Assembly: GCF_024714475.1 (NCBI RefSeq)
Contig: NZ_JAMZMI010000004.1
Coordinates: 248,001-312,000 of the forward strand
Length of the DNA stretch: 64,000 nucleotides
Source: Marinoscillum sp. MHG1-6
Lineage (GTDB): Bacteria > Bacteroidota > Bacteroidia > Cytophagales > Cyclobacteriaceae
Reading direction: 5' to 3'
Below, one piece after another: positions 33,111-41,922 of this stretch. The notes beneath the pieces were generated by a model, which worked only from the letters and a program-made list of their open reading frames with translations, did no database searches and was not told the DNA's origin. Each line of letters opens with the position of its first letter. The first letter of the stretch is position 1. Both the position numbers and the translations under genes were made by a program.

Positions 33111-33139
33111 ACGAAGGCCTTTTGAGGCCTTCGTTTTTT
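33111..33139 (+). terminator. Perfect hairpin between fecR and susC, T-run on the plus strand only
   Basis: ACGAAGGCCT / AGGCCTTCGT is a perfect 10-base stem with a 4-base loop. The T run follows on the plus strand, so it would stop rightward (antisense) transcription entering fecR. On the minus strand, where fecR and susC are transcribed, only TAAAGATT follows, so full termination between them is doubtful. Confidence 0.6.
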
Positions 33140-33172
33140 CTAATATGAGGGTAAATTTTCTTTCATAATCAT

Positions 33173-34198
33173 TTAGGGCTTGGGTTTAAAGTTGATTTTC
33201 ACTTTCTTATCGTTTATTGAATAATCAAAATCAAGAGTATGACCTAGTACCTGCAGTACGTTGGCTAAATATTCATTATTAAAAGTTCCTGAACATTTGA
33301 GATTATGGATATCACCATTAACCTCAAACTCCACTCCATACCACCTTTCTAGCTGAGCTATCACCTCCTTTAAAGGGACCTTATCAAAATAGATTATTCC
33401 GTCTTTCCAATAAGTAACCAATTGCCCGGAAACACTCCTTTTATGCAGATGGCTTACATGCTCGTTGACTATCACCTGTTCATTTGGGGACAAGATGATT
33501 CGCTCTTTGGAGATTTCGTCATCAACACTAACTTTCCCTGTAATCAAGGTTACTTTCACCTCACCCAAATCCTTAAAACTTTGGATATTAAACGAGGTAC
33601 CAAGAGCAGTTGTAGAAAGCCTACCACTCCTTACCACAAAAGGACGTTCTGTATCTTTAACAACCTCAAAATAGGCTTCTCCCTCAAGTGTTACCTCTCT
33701 AATATTGGAGAACTGTGAAAGGTAGCTAATCCGACTGTCAGCATTCAGGTAAACCACGGAGCCATCAGGCAAATGTACTTTTGACTTTTGACCTTCCGGA
33801 TTAGCTTTTGTTATTAACCTGGATTGTCCTGGCAAATTTTCTCCGTCAATGGAAAGCAATTCTGGATTCAATAATACACTAACTCCGAGCAGTAAAGGGA
33901 TAAAAGCAGCAACAGCCCATTTGATCCAACTAGCTTGAAAAGTCCTGGTAGAATCTTCTGGGATTACAACCATTTTTCTCAATGATATTTCATTATCCTT
34001 CTTTTGCTGGATTTTTTGAAATAATTCATTGTTATCAAAAGCCAACTGATCATCAGTTCCTTTCTCCCACAGGGCATCTAAATAAATCGAAAGCTCCTCT
34101 TCAGATGCCCCGGATTCTAACCACCGCATAAAGGCCTCCGCCTCTGCACTTGACATCTGTCCACTAAAAAACCTTTGGCTTTGCTTTTGTATATCCAT
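33173..34198 (-). CDS. FecR-family anti-sigma factor
   Basis: The 341-residue protein has an N-terminal cytoplasmic part (about 1-88) with the EAFMRWLESGASEEEL segment of FecR N-terminal domains, one membrane helix (about 92-109, WAVAAFIPLLLGVSVLLN), the periplasmic FecR domain (about 120-225, VHLPDGSVVYLNADS... LEGEAYFEV) and a C-terminal DUF4974/STN-like domain (about 270-335). It holds the ECF sigma factor inactive until the SusC STN domain signals substrate binding. Gene order sigma, fecR, susC, susD is the standard Bacteroidota arrangement. A 137-base gap separates its stop from the upstream sigma gene. Confidence 0.93.
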   Translation of the reverse strand: MDIQKQSQRFFSGQMSSAEAEAFMRWLESGASEEELSIYLDALWEKGTDDQLAFDNNELFQKIQQKKDNEISLRKMVVIPEDSTRTFQASWIKWAVAAFIPLLLGVSVLLNPELLSIDGENLPGQSRLITKANPEGQKSKVHLPDGSVVYLNADSRISYLSQFSNIREVTLEGEAYFEVVKDTERPFVVRSGRLSTTALGTSFNIQSFKDLGEVKVTLITGKVSVDDEISKERIILSPNEQVIVNEHVSHLHKRSVSGQLVTYWKDGIIYFDKVPLKEVIAQLERWYGVEFEVNGDIHNLKCSGTFNNEYLANVLQVLGHTLDFDYSINDKKVKINFKPKP

Positions 34199-34335
34199 TA
34201 GTGATTTTTGGTCTACATATTATATAGCCGCAACTCACACGAAATACTCACGGGAATAATAATTTTTTCATCTAACCACCATAAATAGGTATAAATAATA
34301 ATGGCTATTTAAAAATTCAGCTATTTTATTGAAAA

Positions 34336-34914
34336 TCAAACAAACAAAAACCATATCAACACAGAGATTACTCTCATGTTAATCAGTTTTTCTTTAAGAG
34401 ATTTTGTTGCACGATAAATTTGATTTTCAACTGTTCTTACCGAAATACCAAGTTTATCTGATATCTCCTCGACAGAATGGAAGTCCACATTTTTCATCAT
34501 GAAAATTTGCTTTTGCTTATCAGGGAGTTCATCCAACGCCTTTGCTGAGAGGTCTTCCATGTTAGCAAAAATGATATAGTCTTCTGTAATATTTGACCGG
34601 GAATCCATATTGGAGATGGCGTATTGTTCGTAGGCTGTTTTGTAGGCTCGGTCTCTAAAATGTTTAATTACCAGAGACCGGGTAATACTTAGCAAGTATG
34701 AATTAATGGAAAGCTCAGGATCAAGGTATTCACGCCTTCTCCAAAGTTTAATAAATACTTCCTGAACCACACCTTCGGCATCTTGATGGTCCAGCCACAT
34801 CTTACGACAGGTATTGTAAAGCTTTGCGGAAAAATGATCATACAACCTTCCAAAGGCCTTTTCATCTCCTGCTTTCAATTTTTCAACAAGCCCGGAAAGC
34901 TCCTTAATCTTCAA
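34336..34914 (-). CDS. ECF-type RNA polymerase sigma factor
   Basis: The 192-residue protein has sigma-70 region 2 (about 20-90, FGRLYDHFSAKLYNTCRKMW ... FIKLWRRREY) and region 4 (about 125-180, LDELPDKQKQIFMMKNVDFH ... LGISVRTVENQIYRA). The start is a TTG at 34914: a stop codon closes the frame a little upstream without an ATG, and the sequence from the TTG matches the normal N-terminal length. The C-terminal tail is unusually hydrophobic (VISVLIWFLFV). It should activate the susC/susD unit and perhaps the neighbouring genes when FecR releases it. Confidence 0.92.
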   Translation of the reverse strand: MKIKELSGLVEKLKAGDEKAFGRLYDHFSAKLYNTCRKMWLDHQDAEGVVQEVFIKLWRRREYLDPELSINSYLLSITRSLVIKHFRDRAYKTAYEQYAISNMDSRSNITEDYIIFANMEDLSAKALDELPDKQKQIFMMKNVDFHSVEEISDKLGISVRTVENQIYRATKSLKEKLINMRVISVLIWFLFV

Positions 34915-35183
34915 TGCTCTGTGATGTTATAATGCCTATAATATTCCAATGTAAACATTTTAGTAATTACACAATTACAGATTGATACATTGGTTCTTTT
35001 TATAAATAATAATATATCTGCCTTACAGCCCACAATCTTTGCGATTTTTCTAATTGTTACAAAAAAACACCAACACTCTGCTTTTCATATTTACAATTAA
35101 GCCTGACCTTTCAATTAACAATGACAAGGCCCTGACTTTAAACATTTGAGCATCAATTGGTTCGCCAATAGGACTAATCAAAT
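34915..35183. promoter_or_regulatory. AT-rich gap between the sigma factor and haloperoxidase-like genes
   Basis: These 269 bases lie upstream of the sigma gene and probably carry its promoter. No hairpin terminator and no clear -33/-7 pair was found. An approximate one (TTTG, 19 bases, AAAGATTG) on the minus strand has two mismatches in the -7 element, so I do not call it. Confidence 0.3.
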
Positions 35184-36509
35184 CTACTTGACGGCAGTCA
35201 CCAGGTTTTTCACGACTTGTTCCCCGATTTTATTACCCTGAGTAACACCGTTCACAACAGCCATTCTGTAATGTATACCACCATAGAGCCTACTAATTGC
35301 CGCTTCTTCAGAAGCTTCCAGGAAGGATGAAAATTGTCTTTCGAAAAGCCCATACTCCACTTCGGTATCATCATTGAAACCAAAATTATCTCCGAAAATA
35401 TCCGTAAGCGTGACAGCAGCGGCCCGAGAAATTACACTATGGCCACTGGTATACTCAGGGAATGGAGGGGTTTGCAATAATGGCTTCCAATCTTCATCAA
35501 TATGCCGATTAATTAAAGTTTCCGGCCTTACCAATATGCTTCGCCACTTTTCATCCCAACAAGAAATAAAACCATCAAATAAAGAAATAGAAGTGCGGGT
35601 AAATGCTTCACAAGTGTTAATAAAGTCCACTTCTGATTGCCTACATGCTATAGATGCAATACCAATCCAATGCCCTCCGGGCGTTATTTTCTTAGTACCA
35701 AACATTGCATGTCCATAATGATGTGAAACATAAGGATTACAATCCCAGAATTTAGCAATATTCAATTGTTCATCATTCAGGTTCACACCAACATCATAAA
35801 CCTCATATAATTGTTTATAAAAAGTACTCTGTTCATCAAGACTGAAAGGAATAGGCGGCAATGGAGCAAATTGATTAGCAGAATCAAGAACCATCGGCCT
35901 TATTTTATTCCAATGGGGCTCAATCCCTTCCATATAATCCGGAGGAGTTGGTTTCCAAAGCCCTTCAGCTGATTGTGGTGTATATTTTGGGAAGGTTCTA
36001 GTCTGCTTGTAAAAATCATCATCCATCCAATTCTTAACATGATCAGCTACAGCCTGACCATACTCAAAAGAAGATTTCTTTACAGACTCATCAAGCCCTT
36101 CCTGCTTTAGTCGCTCTAATAACAAATGGTACGGCTCATCCATCATTGATTCAGAAAATATTAATGCCTTGCCGACCAGGTAAAAAGCATGAAGACTTGC
36201 TAGCTTAGGATTGACATTCCCTGAAGGTGCAACAGGAGAAGTAAATTCATTTAGTTGGCCTCCCAAAGACTTCAATCGGCCTGGGTAGCTTTGGGCCAGT
36301 ACCTCATATCCAGCAATATTAGAGTAAGCATAGACCCGACTTGCAACTGGTGGAGAGAAGATATCATAAACGACTGTATTGGTAAGGCTTTTAACCATGC
36401 CCTGATAAGTATCAGGGTTATCAAGTGTTGTTTTGTAAGTTTCATTTTGCTCGCAACCAGACATCCAAAACATGGCACCAACAAAGCCAATTATCATTAG
36501 TTTCTTCAT
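35184..36509 (-). CDS. Vanadium haloperoxidase/PAP2-like lipoprotein
   Basis: The ATG at 36509, one base after the upstream stop, gives 441 residues and a lipobox (MSGC, Cys19); the longer frame to 36551 lies inside the neighbour. The C-terminal domain shows the PAP2/vanadate-binding motifs: K321...R328-P329, S355-G356-H357-S358 in PEYTSGHS, and S406-R407 with H413 in SRLYGGIHYRM. The aspartate expected four residues after the last histidine (HxxxD) is alanine here (A417). The family includes vanadium-dependent haloperoxidases and acid phosphatases. Location outside the cytoplasm is implied by the lipoprotein signal. Activity is uncertain. It forms a tight pair with the FG-GAP lipoprotein gene. 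Confidence 0.85.
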   Translation of the reverse strand: MKKLMIIGFVGAMFWMSGCEQNETYKTTLDNPDTYQGMVKSLTNTVVYDIFSPPVASRVYAYSNIAGYEVLAQSYPGRLKSLGGQLNEFTSPVAPSGNVNPKLASLHAFYLVGKALIFSESMMDEPYHLLLERLKQEGLDESVKKSSFEYGQAVADHVKNWMDDDFYKQTRTFPKYTPQSAEGLWKPTPPDYMEGIEPHWNKIRPMVLDSANQFAPLPPIPFSLDEQSTFYKQLYEVYDVGVNLNDEQLNIAKFWDCNPYVSHHYGHAMFGTKKITPGGHWIGIASIACRQSEVDFINTCEAFTRTSISLFDGFISCWDEKWRSILVRPETLINRHIDEDWKPLLQTPPFPEYTSGHSVISRAAAVTLTDIFGDNFGFNDDTEVEYGLFERQFSSFLEASEEAAISRLYGGIHYRMAVVNGVTQGNKIGEQVVKNLVTAVK

Positions 36510-36510
36510 A

Positions 36511-39500
36511 TCAAAAAGTATAACCAAGTAGTTTTTCGTTATTTCTGGCAATCATCATTACCGGCTCGCCACCCAGGTCAATGATTTGAAAATCACGTAC
36601 CTCTCCAGTTAAGTATAGTCCAGTTCGCGGAACGGAAACAGAACAAAAACTTCCCTCATCTTCTCCTAGCATCAATGTACCAAAGCTTGCATCATAACGG
36701 CCAGCTTCCGGCTTGGCACCAAACAAATTCCCACCGAGGAGTACATCTAAGAGTCCATCCTTATTAAAGTCCCAAATAGATATTGCATAAGTGGGACTGT
36801 TTTGAGACTCCACAGGAATTAGAGCGCGATCAAAACCACCAGAAGCGTTACTAACCAACAGCGTTGTTTCCAAAATATTAGCCATGTGAATTTCGGCAGA
36901 TTCCAGTTCTTTTGAGCTAAATATATCTTCAATCCTGGCCTCCTTATATTGTTCATACTTTACGAACCTTTTTTTCAATCCAGGCATTTGCTTCCACAGG
37001 TCATGGAGTAAGGGCATTGGGTAAACATCACTACCCTGAAGTTGACAGATTACTTGTTCAATTGCCCCATTACCATCAAAATCAGCAACATAACAATTGA
37101 TCGGATTTTCCATTGATGCAGTAAACCTTGAATTCAATCCATGGTTCCCAATTAGGTAATCAGGTTTTCCATCTCCGTTGAAATCATCTGACTCGACTGT
37201 ATTCCACCAACCGCTATATTGATCCAGGCCAACATCCGAAGAGATATTTGTGAAGCTACCATTTTCATTTTTCAGGAGATGCGGATACATCCATTCGCCG
37301 ACTACAAGTAAATCCGGGTCTCCATCAGCATCAAAATCAGTGAACAATGCATCGGTAACCATTCCCATATCTACTAAATCCGGAGCAAATTCACTATTAC
37401 CTTCAGTAAATATTCCCTGTCCGTTATTAATATATAAATGGCTTGATAGCTTTACACCATAGTTTCCTGACTGCATACGTGAACCAACAAAGAGATCTTG
37501 ATCCCCGTCTCCATCAAAATCCTCTGCAACTACTACAGAGCTGTTTGTGCCTTCCTCAGGAAGGGCCTTCTCCGCCTTGTAAAACATACCCGAACCATCA
37601 TTTAAATAAATTCGATCCACAAGATACCTCGATGAATTGTTGTCATTTCCTCCACTGCACACATATAAGTCCAGGTCTGCATCATCGTCAGCATCGAAAA
37701 ACACGGCACCCATGTCTTCTGAAAAACGATCCATTTTAAAATCTTCAATAGGTAATTGCTCAAACCTACCACCTTCCCGCTGGATGAATATTGATCCGGG
37801 TTGTAAACGTGCCCCTCCGACATAAACATCTTCCAAACCATCACCATTCACATCACCAACTGCCATTTTAGGCCCTTCAGTGGATTTCATATGGTAAAGC
37901 ATTCGCTCAAAATCGAAATCAACAAAAGAATTTTCAGAATGAACAAAGTTAAAACCAGCCAAGTCAAACACCTTAAAAATGCCTTTTACAGGCTTAAATC
38001 CTTCAGTTGTTCTATTGATTTTATCTTTCTCACTAAGTGATATAAGCTGATCTGAAGATACATCCTTTAGTACCGTCTTCCCTCCAAGGTTCCATTCCAC
38101 AACCAGCGAATCCACCAGGGTAGCATCTCCAAGACCAAATGTCAATTTTGGATCAACAGAGGACTGAAATCCTCGCGTAACAGACTGCTCCTGAAAAAAA
38201 ACTTTACCACTAGCCCAAAGTGTCACTTTAGTCCCAATAGCCTGAAGATTATCACCGGATCCCTCTAAAGCTACCTGTAAAAAGTGTTGGTCGTCATTAG
38301 TGTTGTTCTCATAGATGAAAACCGGCATATTCACATTATTAACTACAAGATCCAAATCTCCATCATTATCCAAATCTCCGTAGGCCGATCCATTAGAATG
38401 ACTAGGGGAACCCAAGCCCCATTCTTCGGCCTTATTCTCGAACCCCAATTTTCCATTACCGGCAAATGCATAGTTCGGAATTTTAGTAACTGGGATAATA
38501 TCAATAAGCTTGTTGTAATTAACTTTTCCATCTTTAACAACCATTTTTATAAAGGCCTCATTGGAAATGTATTTGAGATAATCCTGATTAATAATATCCT
38601 GATAAATGCCATTCGAAACAAAAATGTCTTTATTTCCATCATTGTCTAGATCAGCTATGAGCGCACCCCAGCTCCAATCGGTAGCTTCTACTCCGGAACG
38701 ACGTCCAACCTCCGTGAAAGTTGGTTTTTGATCTTCAGAAACTCCATTGTGAACATGCAACATATTGCGCATAAACTGATGATAATAGTCGTTTTCAACA
38801 TTATATTGATGCTTGTCCCAACTTTCGAAATTGACCATTGTTTTCAACCTTTCATGGGATTCCGGAAGCATCTCTGTTACAAATATGTCTGGATAAGCGT
38901 CACCATTTAGGTCTGCAGCATCTGAGCCCATAGAAGCTATACTTATTGAGCGCATTTGAGATTCCAGCTCTTCACTGAAGGTACCATCACCATTATTCAT
39001 GTAGATATAATCACGCTCAAAAAAATCATTAGAGATGTATAAATCTTGCCAGCCATCTTTATCAAGGTCTGTTACTGAAATCCCAAGTCCAAAACCTATA
39101 TAGCTACCATAAATCCCTGCCTGTTCACTTACATCTGTAAAAACTCCTCCATTATTTCTATATAATTTATCACCACCTTTTTCATCACGGATGTGACGTT
39201 GGTTCTTCATCAGATTAGCACTACCAATGGCAGTGAAGGAATTATTGAGTAAATAAACATCGAGATCACCATCTTTATCGTAATCGAAAAAGGCAGCATG
39301 AGTAGAATACCCGGGATCAGCTAGTCCCATCTCACTCGCAAGGTCAGAAAAAGTACCATCGCCATTATTAATAAAAAATTCATTTTCCTTACTGCTACCC
39401 TTGGCATCACCACTATTGCATACATAAATATCAACCCAACCATCAGCATTGATATCAATCATCGATACACCTGTAGACCAGGCACGTGCACCCGCGGTCA

Positions 39501-39816
39501 TTGATTTACTCGTAATATCTTCAAACTGGAAATTGCCTTTATTCAAATAAAGCTTATTGGGTTCCATATTGGCAGTGAGATAAATATCAACTAATCCATC
39601 GTTGTTGATATCGGCCAAACCAACCCCTCCTCCATTATAGAAATTACGATAGGTGTAAATGTTAAATTCATCAGTTGAAGTCAAACTATTTTCAAACTGA
39701 ATGCCTGTAACTTCTGATGCCTTAAGCTCGAATTTATAATCGGTCGGTGTAGGTTTATTACAACCAATAATAGCCAATAAGCAAAGTGATACTGAGAAGG
39801 CAGGAATTTTAATCAT
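36511..39816 (-). CDS. FG-GAP/VCBS-repeat lipoprotein with ASPIC/UnbV domain (CRTAC1-like)
   Basis: The ATG at 39816 gives 1101 residues and a lipobox (AIIGC, Cys19); the frame extends to 39867 without a signal peptide. About 14 Ca2+-binding-type repeats of the form D-x-N/D-x-D-G-x-x-D-I/L are visible (for example DINNDGLVDIYL, DYDKDGDLDVYL, DFNGDGKPDYLI), seven before and seven after a central ASPIC/UnbV domain (about 510-600, LQAIGTKVTLWASGKVFFQE). The repeats should form one or two seven-bladed integrin-like propellers. Such proteins are surface-exposed or periplasmic and bind glycans or proteins. It is the first gene of a two-gene unit with the haloperoxidase-like lipoprotein. No enzyme activity can be assigned. 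Confidence 0.88.
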   Translation of the reverse strand: MIKIPAFSVSLCLLAIIGCNKPTPTDYKFELKASEVTGIQFENSLTSTDEFNIYTYRNFYNGGGVGLADINNDGLVDIYLTANMEPNKLYLNKGNFQFEDITSKSMTAGARAWSTGVSMIDINADGWVDIYVCNSGDAKGSSKENEFFINNGDGTFSDLASEMGLADPGYSTHAAFFDYDKDGDLDVYLLNNSFTAIGSANLMKNQRHIRDEKGGDKLYRNNGGVFTDVSEQAGIYGSYIGFGLGISVTDLDKDGWQDLYISNDFFERDYIYMNNGDGTFSEELESQMRSISIASMGSDAADLNGDAYPDIFVTEMLPESHERLKTMVNFESWDKHQYNVENDYYHQFMRNMLHVHNGVSEDQKPTFTEVGRRSGVEATDWSWGALIADLDNDGNKDIFVSNGIYQDIINQDYLKYISNEAFIKMVVKDGKVNYNKLIDIIPVTKIPNYAFAGNGKLGFENKAEEWGLGSPSHSNGSAYGDLDNDGDLDLVVNNVNMPVFIYENNTNDDQHFLQVALEGSGDNLQAIGTKVTLWASGKVFFQEQSVTRGFQSSVDPKLTFGLGDATLVDSLVVEWNLGGKTVLKDVSSDQLISLSEKDKINRTTEGFKPVKGIFKVFDLAGFNFVHSENSFVDFDFERMLYHMKSTEGPKMAVGDVNGDGLEDVYVGGARLQPGSIFIQREGGRFEQLPIEDFKMDRFSEDMGAVFFDADDDADLDLYVCSGGNDNNSSRYLVDRIYLNDGSGMFYKAEKALPEEGTNSSVVVAEDFDGDGDQDLFVGSRMQSGNYGVKLSSHLYINNGQGIFTEGNSEFAPDLVDMGMVTDALFTDFDADGDPDLLVVGEWMYPHLLKNENGSFTNISSDVGLDQYSGWWNTVESDDFNGDGKPDYLIGNHGLNSRFTASMENPINCYVADFDGNGAIEQVICQLQGSDVYPMPLLHDLWKQMPGLKKRFVKYEQYKEARIEDIFSSKELESAEIHMANILETTLLVSNASGGFDRALIPVESQNSPTYAISIWDFNKDGLLDVLLGGNLFGAKPEAGRYDASFGTLMLGEDEGSFCSVSVPRTGLYLTGEVRDFQIIDLGGEPVMMIARNNEKLLGYTF

Positions 39817-39883
39817 TTGGGTCAAATTAAAGGCTAAAAATATCGGCGAACTCCGATTCCGCCTCAATTACATCGAAAATCTA

Positions 39884-39896
39884 CAAACGATTGCAA
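39884..39896. promoter_or_regulatory. Candidate operator CAAACG-AT-TGCAA
   Basis: This 13-base site lies in the divergent region between the FG-GAP lipoprotein gene and the AraC gene, 68 bases upstream of the lipoprotein start. It matches the sites at 46348 and 56101 in all eleven fixed positions (CAAACG and TGCAA around two variable bases). The half-sites resemble LacI/GalR-type operators, but the binding protein is unknown. Confidence 0.5.
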
Positions 39897-40052
39897 ATGA
39901 TCCTGCGTAGGAATATTCTATAAACAAGAATCAGTTTTTCAAAAATTTAAAGTACCCACCAATATCCACGGTCAATTCTGTAACTTTGAGATAATTCGAA
40001 TGATGTATTAGGACTCACCGCCTGTCATTCCACAAACAGATGAATTGATCTC

Positions 40053-40973
40053 ATGGAAACACAAACCATAAATAAGCCCGGAATGAACGGTGTTTGGTGG
40101 TACGAACATAACCCCGGCCCCATCAAAAACCTCCCATTCATTCGTCAGTTCGGACACATGAAAGTCACCAGAATAAATCTGGATGAAAACATGAAGCCGC
40201 ATCTGAATGATGGTATTGAGATTCATTATATCGAAAGTGGAAAATATGACTGGGTGATTGAGGATAAAACGGTAGAGCTCCTTACAGATGACCTCTCCAT
40301 CACCGCCCCCTGGCATCTTAACGGCAGTCCTTCCGGGAAAATGGATTTGGGAGAGCTCAATTGGATTGTCATTAAGCCAGAGTACTTCAGCGAAATTGAT
40401 CAGCTTAATTTTGGAGACTGGACGCGCTTACCTGCCAATTTTCAGCAAAACCTGGGAGAACTGATCGCTTCCGAACGTGGTATAGTGATTCGAAACGCCC
40501 GAAATTTTAAACGTTATTTTTTGGACCTGAAAAGGGAATTAACGGATCAGGCAGATGGATATGAAATGATCGTGACCAATATTCTGGAAAATATGTTGAT
40601 CGCTTTAAATCGACACCTGGAAAATAGAAAACAACAAATTCAGGAGGAAGACTCCTTTATTCTTTCTCTTAATGAGGCAATCAATGCGGACCTAACGAAA
40701 AAATGGATTGTGGATGATCTCGCTCAGCAGTTTGGGATGGGTAAAACAAAGTTCACCGATGAGGTTCGCAGATTAACGGGCTATCCTCCCAACAGCTATA
40801 TTATCAACCTGAAACTCAAAAGAGCCAAGGATCTGCTGCTCAACGCCCCGTCTCAGACACTTTCACAAATTGCCTATACCTGCGGTTTTTCTTCACTTCA
40901 GCATTTTACCTCATCGTTCTCTCAGCGAACGGGAATCACCCCGGCATCCTTTAGAAAGAATGGAATGAATTGA
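40053..40973 (+). CDS. AraC-family transcriptional regulator
   Basis: The 306-residue protein has an N-terminal cupin-like sensor domain (about 35-110, with HYIESGKYDWVIEDK and SITAPWHLNG) and a C-terminal AraC double helix-turn-helix (about 218-302, DDLAQQFGMGKTKFTDEVRRLTG and LSQIAYTCGFSSLQHFTSSF). It should bind a small molecule, often a sugar, and activate or repress nearby carbohydrate genes. It is divergent from the FG-GAP lipoprotein gene and convergent with the SnoaL-like gene. No partner gene is fused or overlapping. Candidate targets are the rhamnosidase pair and the FG-GAP unit. Confidence 0.92.
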   Translation: METQTINKPGMNGVWWYEHNPGPIKNLPFIRQFGHMKVTRINLDENMKPHLNDGIEIHYIESGKYDWVIEDKTVELLTDDLSITAPWHLNGSPSGKMDLGELNWIVIKPEYFSEIDQLNFGDWTRLPANFQQNLGELIASERGIVIRNARNFKRYFLDLKRELTDQADGYEMIVTNILENMLIALNRHLENRKQQIQEEDSFILSLNEAINADLTKKWIVDDLAQQFGMGKTKFTDEVRRLTGYPPNSYIINLKLKRAKDLLLNAPSQTLSQIAYTCGFSSLQHFTSSFSQRTGITPASFRKNGMN

Positions 40974-41028
40974 TCCGAGGCACCAATCATTTATCGCCAT
41001 AGAGCAAGCCAGGCCTTTATACCTCTTA

Positions 41029-41066
41029 TAAAAAGAAGAACCCTTCAAGTCACAAGCCTGAAGGGT
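41029..41066 (-). terminator. Terminator-like hairpin between convergent genes
   Basis: ACCCTTCA / TGAAGGGT (8-base stem, 41040-41066, 11-base loop) is followed on the minus strand by TTCTTCTTTTTAT. This suits termination of the SnoaL-like gene. The plus-strand side has no T run, so it is weaker for the AraC gene. Confidence 0.6.
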
Positions 41067-41090
41067 CTATTCCATCAAGGTAATTTTTAT

Positions 41091-41630
41091 CTATTCTCTT
41101 TGATATGACGTTAGTCCCACCGCAGATATGGATGCTACTTTCCAATCATCACTTCGCTTTTCCATAGAGTAGTTTTCATAGGTTTCCCAGTTCCGAACAA
41201 AGACAGAATCATCTATTGTCATTTTACCTTCCCATTTAATCTTGAATTCTGCAGTAGCCATGGTATCACATACACGAATGAAAAAATCATAAGGCTCAAG
41301 CGTAACTCTTGGTCTCGGAGGCCCATCATAATTCTTAGGCCAAAATCTGTTGTACAAAGCTGCCAGGGTATCATAGTTTTTGACAAAAAAATGACCTCCG
41401 GAATCCGCTGCAGAAATAAATACATAAGGTTCTGGCACCCACTGTCCCAACCAGGCATCTGCATCACTATTTGCATGAGCAGTAGTTAAGGTTGTAATGG
41501 CTGTTTTGATCAACTCTTTCTCCTGGTTAACATCAACGGGAGGTTTGGTTTCATTGGCCTGGGTCTGGCATGAAACAATCCATATGCATAACGCAAATGG
41601 AATTAGCAAGTGAATAAATTTTGATTTCAT
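41091..41630 (-). CDS. SnoaL/DUF4440-like lipoprotein
   Basis: The ATG at 41630 gives 179 residues with a lipobox (WIVSC); the frame to 41705 has no support. After a short linker, residues about 38-175 have the cone-shaped alpha+beta fold pattern of the SnoaL-like/DUF4440 family (LIKTAITTLTTAHANSDADAWLGQW..., CDTMATAEFKIKWEGKM, RSDDWKVASISAVG). These domains bind small ligands, and some are enzymes. It is a single gene with no close partner. The function is unknown. Confidence 0.75.
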   Translation of the reverse strand: MKSKFIHLLIPFALCIWIVSCQTQANETKPPVDVNQEKELIKTAITTLTTAHANSDADAWLGQWVPEPYVFISAADSGGHFFVKNYDTLAALYNRFWPKNYDGPPRPRVTLEPYDFFIRVCDTMATAEFKIKWEGKMTIDDSVFVRNWETYENYSMEKRSDDWKVASISAVGLTSYQRE

Positions 41631-41922
41631 TATTAGGTAGTTTAGGTGACATTCAGAGCTAATGACCTTGATTAAGGTACAAAAAAATATGTTTGAAACA
41701 AACACAATTAAAGTATTGACACATAGAAAGATATGAACAAACGTTTAATCATGGAATTTACTAAGGCGTCGTCAAATCATTGCTACGAATAGTTTCGAGG
41801 ATAAGAGAGTTGATTTACCCAACAATGAACTCAATATTCACATATCACAGGCACTTTCACCTTAATTAATTTTAATCTTGTTAGCAGCGATTACGACTAT
41901 TGCAGGACTTTAGTCTGCTGAT
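41631..41922. promoter_or_regulatory. Intergenic region upstream of the SnoaL-like gene
   Basis: The gap lies between the SnoaL-like gene start and the GH78 gene end, both on the minus strand. It contains CAAACGTTTAATC at about 41739, which shares CAAACGT with the three candidate operators but lacks the TGCAA half. No terminator for the GH78 gene was seen. Confidence 0.3.
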
